A stretch of 64,000 nucleotides of DNA from G963665405 sp963665405 (lineage in GTDB: Bacteria > Chloroflexota > Dehalococcoidia > Lucifugimonadales > G963665405): contig CAXXUH010000003.1 of the NCBI GenBank assembly GCA_963665405.2, positions 310,001 through 374,000 on the forward strand, written 5' to 3'. This document shows, piece by piece, positions 17,597 to 25,652 of the stretch (positions are counted from its first letter, which is position 1; every line of letters starts with the position of its first letter). The notes below the pieces were generated by a model that did no database searches, was not told the origin of the DNA, and worked only from the letters and a program-made list of their open reading frames with translations. Made by a program: the position numbers and the translations under genes.

Positions 17597-18058
17597 TCAC
17601 CCCGCTCGGGCGGCCTCCAGCTCGTCGATGTGCTCTCTCCAGTGGTGCGCGATCGCCTGTAGACGGCGAATCGCGGACGACTCTCCATCCTCGTTGCGAA
17701 CCAGAACCGTCACTCCTGGGTCGGGCAGCGCGCGGACCGCGGTGGCTAGTCGGGTCTGTAGGCCGCGAATTTCCTCGATCAGGTCCCCGACGCTCCGGCC
17801 GGCCATGCCCCCGACCGTTTCGGCGTTAAGCTCATCCGTTTTGCCTTGCAGCGTTGTCGGCCCGCCGCCCCGGCCGACCGACTCCATGCCCTCTACCGTC
17901 CCCCGGTGCCAGAACACCATGTGGGACAGGACCTCTCGTATGCCCCATTCCCCGACCCGGACGCCGGACGCCGCCCCCGGCCCTTCGAAATACTCTAGCC
18001 CGCGTTCCACCGCCTTCTCAACCGCGGCGAGGAGCTCCTCGACCTGACCAGTAGGCAT
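17597..18058 (-). CDS. DinB-like (DfsB/ClbS-type) four-helix protein
   Basis: 153 aa, predicted four-helix bundle of the DinB/YfiT superfamily. Evidence: N-terminal amphipathic helix EELLAAVEKAVERGLEYF, the helix-2 signature EWGIREVLSHMVFWHRGTV (about residue 38, first metal-site His) and the C-terminal AIAHHWREHIDELEAA (about 138, further His). Members are metal-dependent thiol-S-transferases or small-molecule protection proteins; the role here is unknown. It follows the aroF-like gene on the same strand after about 65 bp. Confidence 0.75.
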   Translation of the reverse strand: MPTGQVEELLAAVEKAVERGLEYFEGPGAASGVRVGEWGIREVLSHMVFWHRGTVEGMESVGRGGGPTTLQGKTDELNAETVGGMAGRSVGDLIEEIRGLQTRLATAVRALPDPGVTVLVRNEDGESSAIRRLQAIAHHWREHIDELEAARAG

Positions 18059-18123
18059 CGCTCAAGCCTCCGCTCTGAATCGTAACCCTCGGCCCGAAGT
18101 GCTTCGGGCCGGCTCGGGTAACC

Positions 18124-19063
18124 CTACAGGCGCGACCCGCTCGGCACAAGGTCCGCCGTGACCGGCGACGTCGGCAGCGGCGTCGGCACCGGCTCGGGCT
18201 GGATGGTACGGTCGACGGCGTTCGCGATCCGCTCCACCTCTCGGGCGAGCACCGCCAGGTCCGCGGTCGCGATCGACTGCGGACCGTCGCACCTGGCCTC
18301 CGACGGGTTCGGATGCGCCTCGATCAGCAATCCGTCCGCCCCTGCGGCGATCGCCGCCTTAGCCATCGGGATGACCAGGTCCCGGCGGCCCGTCGCGTGG
18401 CTGGGATCGACGATCACGGGGAGGTGCGACTCCCTCTTCACGACCTGCACCGCGGTCAGGTCGAGGACGTTCCTGGTGAACTCGGAATCGAATCAGCACA
18501 AAAGTCTCTCCGTCCCGGCTGCGAATCCCGCGCTCGCAGAGGATGACGTTCGGGTTACCCGCCTTGAGTATGTACTCCGCGGACAGGAGCCACTCGCCGA
18601 TCCCGGCGTGGAACCCCCGCTTCAGCAACACCGGCTTGCCCGCCGCCGCGACCGCCTCCAGAAGCCGGTACGCCTGCATCGTACGGGCACCGATCTGCAG
18701 GATGTCGGCGTGCCGGGCCACGTTTTCCACATCCATCTCGGACATGACCTCGGTCACGACCATCAGGCCGGTCTCGCGCCGAGCCTCATCGAGCAGGAGG
18801 AGGCCCTCGTCGTGGAGACCCTGGAAGCCGTGAGGCGACGTGCGTGGCTTGAAGGCTCCGCCTCGAAGAATCGGGAAGCCGGCCGCCTTCACCGCCGTCG
18901 CCGTATGCGCGAGCTGCTCCCGGCTCTCGACCGCGCAGGGGCCGACCATCATGACCACGCGACGGCCCCCGAACTCTATACCACCGGCCCTGACCCTGAC
19001 ACCGTTCCCGCCAGGGCCGGCCTGCTCACTGCCTGTGCCGTTGTCCTCCGCTCCTGCATCCAT
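18124..19063 (-). pseudogene. 3-deoxy-7-phosphoheptulonate (DAHP) synthase, frame disrupted
   Basis: First enzyme of the shikimate pathway (PEP plus erythrose-4-phosphate), AroF/KDO8PS-type catalytic domain. ATG at 19063 is preceded by AAGGAGG. Motifs in the first frame: GPCAVES, RGGAFKPRTSPHGFQG, EVMSE, LQIGARTMQ, PVLLKRG, ILCERGIR. After that an extra segment of about 29-32 nt (about 18490-18520) shifts the frame. The remainder continues in another frame: DSEFTRNVLDLTAV, LPVIVDPSHATGRRD, GLLIEAHPNPSEARCDGPQS, ending at 18124. Without the insertion the parts form a complete enzyme of about 300 aa. Either a true recent disruption or an assembly error; an essential-pathway gene makes error or a second copy plausible. 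Confidence 0.85.
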
Positions 19064-19094
19064 CTCCTGTCCTCCTTCTCCGTCTGCATGCACT

Positions 19095-19118
19095 AAAAAA
19101 CCCTCCCGGTTGGGAGGG
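19095..19118 (-). terminator. Intrinsic terminator between the 94-aa gene and the DAHP synthase gene
   Basis: Minus strand: CCCTCCC-AACC-GGGAGGG followed by TTTTTT (19118 down to 19095). It lies 46 nt past the stop of the upstream gene and 32 nt before the synthase start. It probably ends the upstream transcript. An attenuator role cannot be excluded, but no Trp/Tyr/Phe-rich leader peptide is seen. Confidence 0.85.
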
Positions 19119-19164
19119 TGGTTCGCGATCGCCTAGGGTCTTCTTGCAGTTCGCTAGCTCGCGC

Positions 19165-19449
19165 TCATCCCTCCCCCGCCGTCGAGGTCGCATAAAAGTA
19201 TCCAAAGAAGAAGACCACATTCCCGTGCCGGTTCACGGCGAGCTTCTCGCCCAGTAGTTCAGCCGCGGAACCGAGGCGGCGACGGATGGCAGCCGTCGTT
19301 TCGCCTGCGTCCGGGATGAGCTTTCCAGCTTGGCCGGTCCCGAGCTGTCCGATGTAGTCCATGTACTGTCGCATTATCGCGCCGCGCTTTCCGGTTAGGG
19401 ACAATTCAAGCTGCGCATCCCGGAGTGAAACAACTTTGAGTGTTGGCAC
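19165..19449 (-). CDS. Hypothetical 94-aa protein
   Basis: Small protein starting GTG CCA ACA; sequence VPTLKVVSLRDAQLELSLTG ... GETTAAIRRRLGSAAELLGEKLAV ... VVFFFGYFYA. Mixed alpha/beta, with an aromatic C-terminal patch FFFGYFYA. No family is recognised. It is followed by a strong intrinsic terminator, which supports it being transcribed. It lies in the small island with the GIY-YIG and TIR-like genes. Confidence 0.5.
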   Translation of the reverse strand: MPTLKVVSLRDAQLELSLTGKRGAIMRQYMDYIGQLGTGQAGKLIPDAGETTAAIRRRLGSAAELLGEKLAVNRHGNVVFFFGYFYATSTAGEG

Positions 19450-19521
19450 GTCCGTCAGGGACCTCCTGTCAAACTAGGCTCACGACATTGTTGGGCTGAA
19501 TTCTGTGGACGGCTTTGGCAC

Positions 19522-19869
19522 TCAACGAAGCCATCCACCGCTGTCGGTCTTGTTGTGTCGAGGATTCCGTCCGTGCTTTCGGCGGAAGTTGAACAGACGA
19601 CTCGCCTCAGATCGGCGAGCGGCCCGGTCACTGGAGAATGACCGTTCTACTGTCATGCTGCCCGTCTTGCCGTCTCGTCGATGCTGCGCGGCCCGACGTC
19701 TCGGATTGGTGGTCTTGCCGATGTAGGTCGTCCGGCCCGTCCTTCGGAGAGAGTACACATAGTGTCTGCGGGCCATTGCCAAGGCCCCCCGGTGATTGAG
19801 TTGCGTGAAGGATGCAAGATCACGCACACGCAGCACCACATGGCCCAACTTCTTGATGTTCACAACCAC
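19522..19869 (-). CDS. Hybrid ORF: truncated VOC N-terminus joined to a GIY-YIG nuclease-like domain
   Basis: 115 aa. Residues 3-20 (VNIKKLGHVVLRVRDL) are the start of a vicinal-oxygen-chelate/glyoxalase fold protein and have a strong Shine-Dalgarno (AAGGAGGTGG) upstream. The VOC sequence stops after RDLA. From an internal ATG at 19776 the protein reads MARRHYVYSLRRTGRTTYIG KTTNPRRRAAQH, matching the GIY-YIG pattern (here Y-V-Y ... Y-I-G, then R and H), ending in a basic tail RKHGRNPRHNK. The likely event is an insertion or deletion that fused a GIY-YIG gene to another gene's translation start. The rest of the VOC gene is not found nearby. Confidence 0.65.
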   Translation of the reverse strand: MVVNIKKLGHVVLRVRDLASFTQLNHRGALAMARRHYVYSLRRTGRTTYIGKTTNPRRRAAQHRRDGKTGSMTVERSFSSDRAARRSEASRLFNFRRKHGRNPRHNKTDSGGWLR

Positions 19870-19931
19870 CTCCTTCGTTGTCTCAGATTACATCTAGAAT
19901 CAGCAGGGGTCCTTCGCTTCGGCACTTATAC

Positions 19932-21035
19932 CTAATCTCCAGGCACCTCCTTTTTAGTTCGTGCGTCCCAAGGCTTTGATACAGATCTCACGATCTTATA
20001 GATCCGCTCGAAGCGTTGTATCGTACGCGGGTTCCACGACACTGTCGCCTTGATCAGCTTCCCATCAGGACTGTGCTCTGGCCACACCGTGTATCTGCCG
20101 AGTGCCTTGACACTGAGGATCAATCGGTTCTCGTGATGCAATTTGCCGCGGTCCAATCCTGACGCGCACGCGATCCGGACCTTGATGCGGTTGGACTTTT
20201 GCCGATCGAGAACCGGGCGCAGAGCACGTAATTCCGCAACATCATCGTACACGAAAATCCGCTCGACCTTTACCCCCTTCTTGGCGGTGTCGAAATTGAT
20301 GTCCGAGTATTGGACGCCTAGCAGAGCGTCCTTCCAGTCCGCAAGCTCATCGTAACTCACAGCGTGTATCCAGTCTCCGGCTGAAGTGTTTCCATACAGG
20401 TGCCCCATGACGAGGTCGTGGTCATTCTCCCCATACTCGAGCTCGTCTGCCGAAACCAGCCTCCGAACCTGCCCCAAGCATTCTTCAAGCTTGTACTCAG
20501 CCCAGATGCGCTGTAGGCCTAAGGACTCTCTCACAGCATCTCGAAATAGCGAACAGAACTCAGGAAGACTCCCGACATGAAGCGGACCAAGCTCATCGAT
20601 CCTTCCCATTACTTGAGTGCACGCTGGGCTTACGGCCGCTTCAAAGTTCTTGTCCGCACGGCTACCATCGTAGCTCGCCATCGTCACGCCGAACAGATCC
20701 GTCGGAATCTTCAGGCTCTGGGACCGATCCTCCAGGATGAATGTGCGTTCGCGACCTAGCAGACCCGTGAAGAGCCCCAGCTCGAAAAGGACATTGTCCC
20801 GAGGACCCAGTACCGTCTGGCCCCGGCTCTGAACAAGGTCGTCTGCAGTGAGCGCAAGCACGGCGAAGTCGAACTGACGAGCAGTCTCGACAAGGGATTC
20901 CAAGTAGCCTCTCGATAGTTCGAAAACCAAGGTCCACAGGGTCACATCAGCTGCGTATTGTAGGTTAGACTCGATCGCCCGAGCCACGTCCAGCCTTTCT
21001 TTCGTGGATCCTATGAACACGCTCGGCCTAGTCAT
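19932..21035 (-). CDS. TIR-like (CAP12/Pycsar-effector type) protein with unknown C-terminal domain
   Basis: 367 aa from the ATG at 21035; upstream in-frame starts up to 21242 exist, but the domain begins directly at MTRPSVFIGSTKERLDVAR. Residues 4-135 match the TIR-like nucleotide-binding family (PF10137-type): FIGST, LTADDLVQSRG, and the diagnostic RDNVLFELGLFTGLLGRERT with the catalytic-type Glu. Such domains act as NAD-cleaving effectors in CBASS, Pycsar and TIR-STING systems. The C-terminal 200 residues (GDWIHAVSYDELADWKDALL, VERIFVYDDVAELRALRPVL, ENRLILSVKALGRYTVW) are not a STING domain that I can recognise and may be the sensor. No cyclase gene is adjacent, so it may act alone or with a distant partner. 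Confidence 0.75.
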   Translation of the reverse strand: MTRPSVFIGSTKERLDVARAIESNLQYAADVTLWTLVFELSRGYLESLVETARQFDFAVLALTADDLVQSRGQTVLGPRDNVLFELGLFTGLLGRERTFILEDRSQSLKIPTDLFGVTMASYDGSRADKNFEAAVSPACTQVMGRIDELGPLHVGSLPEFCSLFRDAVRESLGLQRIWAEYKLEECLGQVRRLVSADELEYGENDHDLVMGHLYGNTSAGDWIHAVSYDELADWKDALLGVQYSDINFDTAKKGVKVERIFVYDDVAELRALRPVLDRQKSNRIKVRIACASGLDRGKLHHENRLILSVKALGRYTVWPEHSPDGKLIKATVSWNPRTIQRFERIYKIVRSVSKPWDARTKKEVPGD

Positions 21036-21352
21036 ATTCGACCTGCCGTCACTTCCTCTCATGACTAGCATCAGGTCCCACACTGGGCGGTAGACGGCCA
21101 TTGTAGCAATACTATCAGGCCCGGATGTCGTACATAGTCCTCGAACGCTCCCCAAGGCGGTATGGGTAGTGCCGTGAGGTGAAAGGATCTTCCGGTAGGC
21201 ACCGCCCTGGGCACTTTGGCGCCTGCAGGGAGATTGCCGCATCTTCAGGCATCGCTCTTGCGAACGTCAGGATCCTTACTGCGACCGGTCTGGACTTTTC
21301 CGTCCGGGACAGAGAGAATTCGTCCTGTCCAGAAAGAGTTGGAGGTGCGGAG

Positions 21353-22576
21353 ATGGCTCAACGTTACGACCTTGTGCTGAAGGGCGGGGAGGTCCTCGAC
21401 CCGAGCCAGGGGCTCAGGGGCGTCCAGGACGTCGCCTTCCGTGATGGCAAGGTGGCTGAGATCGTACCTGGAAGCGCCGTGGACGGCGCCCGGCAGGTTA
21501 TCGACGTCTCGGGCAAGCTGGTGACGCCGGGACTGATTGACGTTCACGGCCACTACTACAACCACGTGGTGCCCTTCGCCACGGCGGCCGACGAGGTCTG
21601 CCTGCCCAACGGCGTGACGACGACAGTCGACGCCGGAAGCTCCGGGTGGACCCACTTCGACGGGTTCAGGGAGTATATCCTCACCAGGGAGAAGACCCGT
21701 CTGATGGCGCTGGTCAACCTGTCGGCGCTCGGCATGCTCGACCCTCACCGCGACGGCGGCTTCGGGCCTACGACGATGACGATTAGCGGTGGCCCCAAGA
21801 CGATGTTCCCGGACAATGCCGCCGGCGAGCTGATGGACCTCCGGTTCGCGCAGGTCGAAGAGACCATACGGTGCATCAAGGACAACCCCAACGTCGCCAT
21901 CGGCGTCAAGATTCGGCTGGACGTCAGCATCAGCGGCGAGGCCAACAGCATCCCCGCTCTGGAGCGCGCGAGACAGGTGGCGGACGCCACCGGCACGTTC
22001 ATAATGGTCCACGTCGCGCGAGTCCCCATACCCATGGCCAGGGTCTTCGAATACCTCCGGCCCGGCGACATCGTCACCCACATCTTCCACAGCGCCGAGA
22101 ACAGCATCCTCGACGCCACGGGGAACGTAAGGACCGAGGTTCTCGAGGCGAAGTCCAAGGGCATCGTGATGGACATCGGCGCCATCCGGGGCAACTTCGG
22201 CCTCAACGTCTCGCAGGCGGCCATCGGGCAGCGTATGCTTCCGGACACCATCAGCACCGACTTGAGCATCCACAAGCACAAGCCCGGCCCCCCGCCGTAC
22301 GTCCTGCCCGACCTGATGTCCCTGTTCATGGGCATCGGAATGTCGCTCGAAGAGGTGGTAACGGCGGTCACGGAGACGCCGGCCAAGGCCATCGGCGAGG
22401 CCGGCACGCTCGGAACCCTCCGAGCGGGAGCCGTCGGAGACGCCGCGGTGCTCGAGCTGGTGTCGGGAGACTTCACCTACGACGACGGCGAGGGCGTCGA
22501 GGTCACGACCAAACAGCGCATCGCGCCGGTCATGACGATCAAGGACGGCAAGGTCTGGAAGCCGGACCCGGCGTGA
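21353..22576 (+). CDS. Amidohydrolase/deacetylase family metal-dependent hydrolase
   Basis: Dihydroorotase-like amidohydrolase, 407 aa. ATG at 21353 follows GGAGGTGCGGAG. The metal-site strand is LVTPGLIDVHGHYYNHVVPF (HxH, about residue 58-75), with VKIRLDVS (carbamylated-Lys region, about 185), MVHVAR (His, about 215), DIVTHIFHSAENSI (His, about 240), DTISTDLSIHKHKPG (Asp, about 305) and a C-terminal GDAAVLELVSGDF beta-sandwich. It resembles the D-ornithine/acetylserine-type amidohydrolase/deacetylase subgroup. Substrate unknown. A MITE sits immediately after its stop codon. Confidence 0.88.
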   Translation: MAQRYDLVLKGGEVLDPSQGLRGVQDVAFRDGKVAEIVPGSAVDGARQVIDVSGKLVTPGLIDVHGHYYNHVVPFATAADEVCLPNGVTTTVDAGSSGWTHFDGFREYILTREKTRLMALVNLSALGMLDPHRDGGFGPTTMTISGGPKTMFPDNAAGELMDLRFAQVEETIRCIKDNPNVAIGVKIRLDVSISGEANSIPALERARQVADATGTFIMVHVARVPIPMARVFEYLRPGDIVTHIFHSAENSILDATGNVRTEVLEAKSKGIVMDIGAIRGNFGLNVSQAAIGQRMLPDTISTDLSIHKHKPGPPPYVLPDLMSLFMGIGMSLEEVVTAVTETPAKAIGEAGTLGTLRAGAVGDAAVLELVSGDFTYDDGEGVEVTTKQRIAPVMTIKDGKVWKPDPA

Positions 22577-22578
22577 CC

Positions 22579-22890
22579 CAGGGTCTTTTCTAAGTCCGAT
22601 GCTTGGCCATCCAGCGCGCGGTACAGGTCCGACTTTCCTCAGCGTAGGGGGGTGCAGGGCGTGTACCGGGCCCGGCCGGGGGTTCCGAAGGGGGCCCTGC
22701 CCCCTTCGCGGGGTTTGGAGGCTGTCCTGAGCTTGTCGAAGGGGTGCCCCGAATCTCTGACGGCGTGGCCCCTTGCAAACCAGCCTTCCTGGTCTTCATA
22801 GCTGCCGGTCTTACCGGCCGGGTGGGTGGGAATAACAAGGGCACCCCAACGGGGCGCTACAGGAGAGTAGGGGAAATATGAAAAGACCCG
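22579..22890 (+). mobile_element. MITE-like element, family B, copy 2
   Basis: About 312 bp, ends CAGGGTCTTTTC and GAAAAGACCCG. The flanking direct repeat GGCGTGACC is exact (22570-22578 and 22891-22899), a 9-bp target duplication. The left copy contains the TGA stop of the amidohydrolase gene, so the element landed at the last codon without harming the protein. Internal CTTCATAGCTGCCGGTCTTA hairpin segment present. Confidence 0.85.
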
Positions 22891-22987
22891 GGCGTGACCC
22901 CGTCCGCCAGCCTCTCAACGCATCAAACTACGCATCAGTTAGTGCACACATATGCGTATCAGAGAGACCCAACAGGAGGAGTCATCG

Positions 22988-24607
22988 ATGACGGACGGAG
23001 TGTCGTACCACAGCCTCAACCCGATCTCCTTTCTGGAGCGGAGCGCCTTCGTCTACCCGGAAAAGCCCGCCGTGGTGTACGGGGACCGGACCTACACCTA
23101 CGCCCAGTTCTACGACCGGGTGAACCGCCTCGCCGGCGCGCTCAGGCGGGCGGGCGTCCAAAAGGGCGACAGGGTGGCCTTCCTGGTCCCGAACATCCCG
23201 CCCATGCTCGAGGGGCACTACGGACCCCTCCGCATCGGAGCCGTCCTGGTTACGGTCAACATCCGGCTGTCCGCCCGGGAGATCGGCTACATCCTGAACC
23301 ACTCGGGCGCCAAAGTCCTGGTGTTCGACTCGGAGATGGCCCCGGCGGTCCGGGCCCTGAGGGACGAGGTTCCCGGCGTGGAGACCTTCGTCCAGGTCGT
23401 CGATGCCGCACCCAGGGCAGAGGACATCCCCGGTCCCGACTACGAGTCGTTCCTCGCGTCGGCGCCACCGGGCGACCACCGTGCGGACCTGGACTCAGAG
23501 CTGGACACGATAGCGATCAACTACACCTCCGGCACCACGGGGCTGCCCAAGGGGGTCGAGTACCACTCGCGGGGCGCTTACCTGAACGCCCTGGGCGAGT
23601 CGATCGAGTCCGGCATAAGCTGGCGGAGCGTCTACCTGTGGACCCTGCCGATGTTCCATTGCAACGGCTGGTGCTACACCTGGGGCGTGACCGCGATGGG
23701 AGCCACCCACGTCTGCCTGCGGCGCGTCGAGCCCGGGGAGGTCTACTGCCTGATCGAGCAGGAGGGTGTGACGCACATGTGCTGCGCCCCGACCATCCTG
23801 ACGGCCCTGCACTCGTCTCCCGACGCCGCGGAGCGGGACCTCTCCGGCCTGACGATCATGACCGCCGGGGCCCCTCCCGCGCCTCAGGTGATCCGGACGA
23901 TGGAGAGCATGGGCGCCTACGTCCACCACGCCTACGGCCTGACCGAGACCTACGGGCCCCACACGATCTGCGCCATCCAGCCGGGCTGGGACGAGCTGCC
24001 GGCCGACGAGCGCGCACGTCTGAAGGCTCGCCAGGGCGTCTCGTTCATCATCGCCGAGCCGGGACTCAGGGTGGTCGACGAGAGCATGCGGGACGTCCCA
24101 CGCGACGGCGAGACGATGGGCGAGGTCGTTATGCGTGGCAACAACGTCATGTCCGGCTACTTCGACGACCGGGAGGCGACCGAGAAGGCGTTCACCGGCG
24201 GCTGGTTTCACTCCGGCGACCTGGCCGTCTGGCACCCCGACGGCTACATCGAGCTGCGGGACCGCTCCAAGGACGTGATCATCTCAGGCGGCGAGAACGT
24301 CTCCAGCCAGCAGGTGGAGAAGGTGATAATGGAGCACCCCGGCGTGCTCGAGGTCTGCGTCGTCGGCGTCCCCGACGACAAGTGGGGCGAGGTCCCCAAG
24401 GCCTTCGTGGTCAGGGGCTCCGGCTCCGAGGTGAGTTCGGACGAGATCATCCAGTTCACCCGCGACCGGATCGCGCACTTCAAGGCCCCCAAGTACGTCG
24501 AGTTCGGAGAGCTTCCCAAGACCGCGACCGGGAAGATACAGAAGTACATCCTCCGCGACCGGGAGTGGCAGGGCCACGAGAGGCGAATCCAGGGCTCGAC
24601 GGGCTAG
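22988..24607 (+). CDS. AMP-dependent fatty-acyl-CoA ligase
   Basis: ANL adenylating ligase, 539 aa, activating a medium- or long-chain acid. ATG at 22988 follows AGGAGGAGTCATCG. Motifs: YTSGTTGLPKGVEYHSRG (about residue 180), TLPMFHCNGWCYTWGVTAMG (about 220), TAGAPPAP (about 295), HAYGLTETYGPH (about 317), GWFHSGDLAVWHPDGYIELRD (about 407) and catalytic Lys in PKTATGKIQKYILR (about 518). The CNGWCYTWG box is typical of the AlkK/AAE1-like medium-chain group. It is followed convergently by enoyl-CoA hydratase, suggesting a beta-oxidation-type pathway. Confidence 0.9.
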   Translation: MTDGVSYHSLNPISFLERSAFVYPEKPAVVYGDRTYTYAQFYDRVNRLAGALRRAGVQKGDRVAFLVPNIPPMLEGHYGPLRIGAVLVTVNIRLSAREIGYILNHSGAKVLVFDSEMAPAVRALRDEVPGVETFVQVVDAAPRAEDIPGPDYESFLASAPPGDHRADLDSELDTIAINYTSGTTGLPKGVEYHSRGAYLNALGESIESGISWRSVYLWTLPMFHCNGWCYTWGVTAMGATHVCLRRVEPGEVYCLIEQEGVTHMCCAPTILTALHSSPDAAERDLSGLTIMTAGAPPAPQVIRTMESMGAYVHHAYGLTETYGPHTICAIQPGWDELPADERARLKARQGVSFIIAEPGLRVVDESMRDVPRDGETMGEVVMRGNNVMSGYFDDREATEKAFTGGWFHSGDLAVWHPDGYIELRDRSKDVIISGGENVSSQQVEKVIMEHPGVLEVCVVGVPDDKWGEVPKAFVVRGSGSEVSSDEIIQFTRDRIAHFKAPKYVEFGELPKTATGKIQKYILRDREWQGHERRIQGSTG

Positions 24608-24612
24608 GAGGC

Positions 24613-24684
24613 ACAGGGGCAGTACAGAGGGGCGAAGACCCTTTGCCGGGAGTCTGAGGGTGTCCCTCAGATACTAGTTTTCTC
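24613..24684 (+). repeat. Family A repeat
   Basis: CAGAGGGGCGAAGACCCTTTGC then CTGAGGGTGTCCCTCAG, located between convergent ligase and enoyl-CoA hydratase genes. Confidence 0.7.
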
Positions 24685-24698
24685 TCTTTTCAAAGAGG

Positions 24699-25472
24699 TC
24701 AGCTAACCCACTTCGCGTCCCGCTTCTCCAGAAACGCCCCGATGCCCTCGCTCGCGTTCGGCGACATCAGGTTGCCCACCATGACCCTCTCGGCGAACCT
24801 GTACGCCTCCGGCCGGTCCATCGTGAGCTGCTTGTAAAAGGCCGCCTTGCCGAGCGCCATCACCGACGGGCTGTACGAAGCCACCCGGCGGGCCAGCGAC
24901 ATCGTCTCCTCCTCCAGATCGTCGACGGGAACGACCCTGTTGACGAGTCCGGAGGCCAGCGCGTCCCGGGCCGAGATCGGCGTCCCGGTCAGAAGCATCT
25001 CCATCGCCTTCTTGGGCGGGACCGCCCGCGCCAGCGCGACGCCCGGTGTCGTGCAGAAGAGCCCGATCTGGACCCCAGGGGTGGCGAAAGACGCCTCCTC
25101 CGATGCGATGACCATGTCGCAGGTGGCGACGAGCTGGCAGCCGGCGGCGGTCGCCAGGCCCCGCACCTGGGCGATCACCGGCTGGGGCAGCAGCCGTATC
25201 GTCTCCATGACCTCCGTGCAGAGGTCGAAGATCTCGGCGTACGCCTCGCGATCTCCCTCGATCAGCTCCGTCAGGTCGTGCCCGGAGCTGAAGGCCGGCC
25301 CCTCGGCCCGCAGGACAACCACGTGGACCCCTGCGTCGTCTCTCGCCTCATCCAGCCGAGCCTTGAGGGCGGACAGGACCTCGTGCGAGAGCGCGTTGCG
25401 CCGCCGCAGATTGTCGAGGGTGATGACCGAGATGTCGCCGATCCGCTGCCGCGGAACAAGCTCCTGTGTCAT
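24699..25472 (-). CDS. Enoyl-CoA hydratase/isomerase family protein (ECHDC3-like)
   Basis: Crotonase-fold enzyme, 257 aa, hydrating or isomerising acyl-CoA thioesters. Motifs: RRRNALSHEVL (about residue 24), oxyanion hole SSGHDLTEL (about 62) and AAGCQLVATCDMVIA (about 110), IGLFCTTPGVALAR (about 137), and a C-terminal GIGAFLEKRDAKW. The GHDL and LFCTTPGVALAR blocks resemble the ECHDC3 subgroup. The usual second catalytic Glu around residue 140 is replaced by the CTTPG segment, as in that subgroup, so hydratase activity is uncertain. Confidence 0.87.
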   Translation of the reverse strand: MTQELVPRQRIGDISVITLDNLRRRNALSHEVLSALKARLDEARDDAGVHVVVLRAEGPAFSSGHDLTELIEGDREAYAEIFDLCTEVMETIRLLPQPVIAQVRGLATAAGCQLVATCDMVIASEEASFATPGVQIGLFCTTPGVALARAVPPKKAMEMLLTGTPISARDALASGLVNRVVPVDDLEEETMSLARRVASYSPSVMALGKAAFYKQLTMDRPEAYRFAERVMVGNLMSPNASEGIGAFLEKRDAKWVS

Positions 25473-25652
25473 ATCCTGCCCCTTCGATAGGAAGAGCGCC
25501 GATCGCCCGTTTCGACCATTGTAGACAGGGGGAAACGTCCGGTCAACGCCGGGGTTCTTCAGTCCCTTCCCCTCGCAGGGGAAGGTTAGGAAGGGGTCGC
25601 GTCCAGCCAGGCCCCCAGGCCCTTTCCCGGAGTCCGCGAACCAGCTGACCCC

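Noticed and set aside
19060..19200. Trp/Phe attenuator or T-box before the DAHP synthase
   Set aside because: The terminator is clear but there is no leader peptide with aromatic codons and no T-box motif. It is best explained as the end of the upstream transcript.
19932..21035. Identification of the TIR-like protein as a TIR-STING
   Set aside because: The N-terminal domain fits, but I cannot find STING features in the C-terminal 200 residues, and no cyclase gene is adjacent.
22894..24657. 587-codon ORF in another frame of the second acyl-CoA ligase
   Set aside because: Arg/Pro/Gly-rich shadow. The ligase frame has the AMP-binding signature and Shine-Dalgarno.
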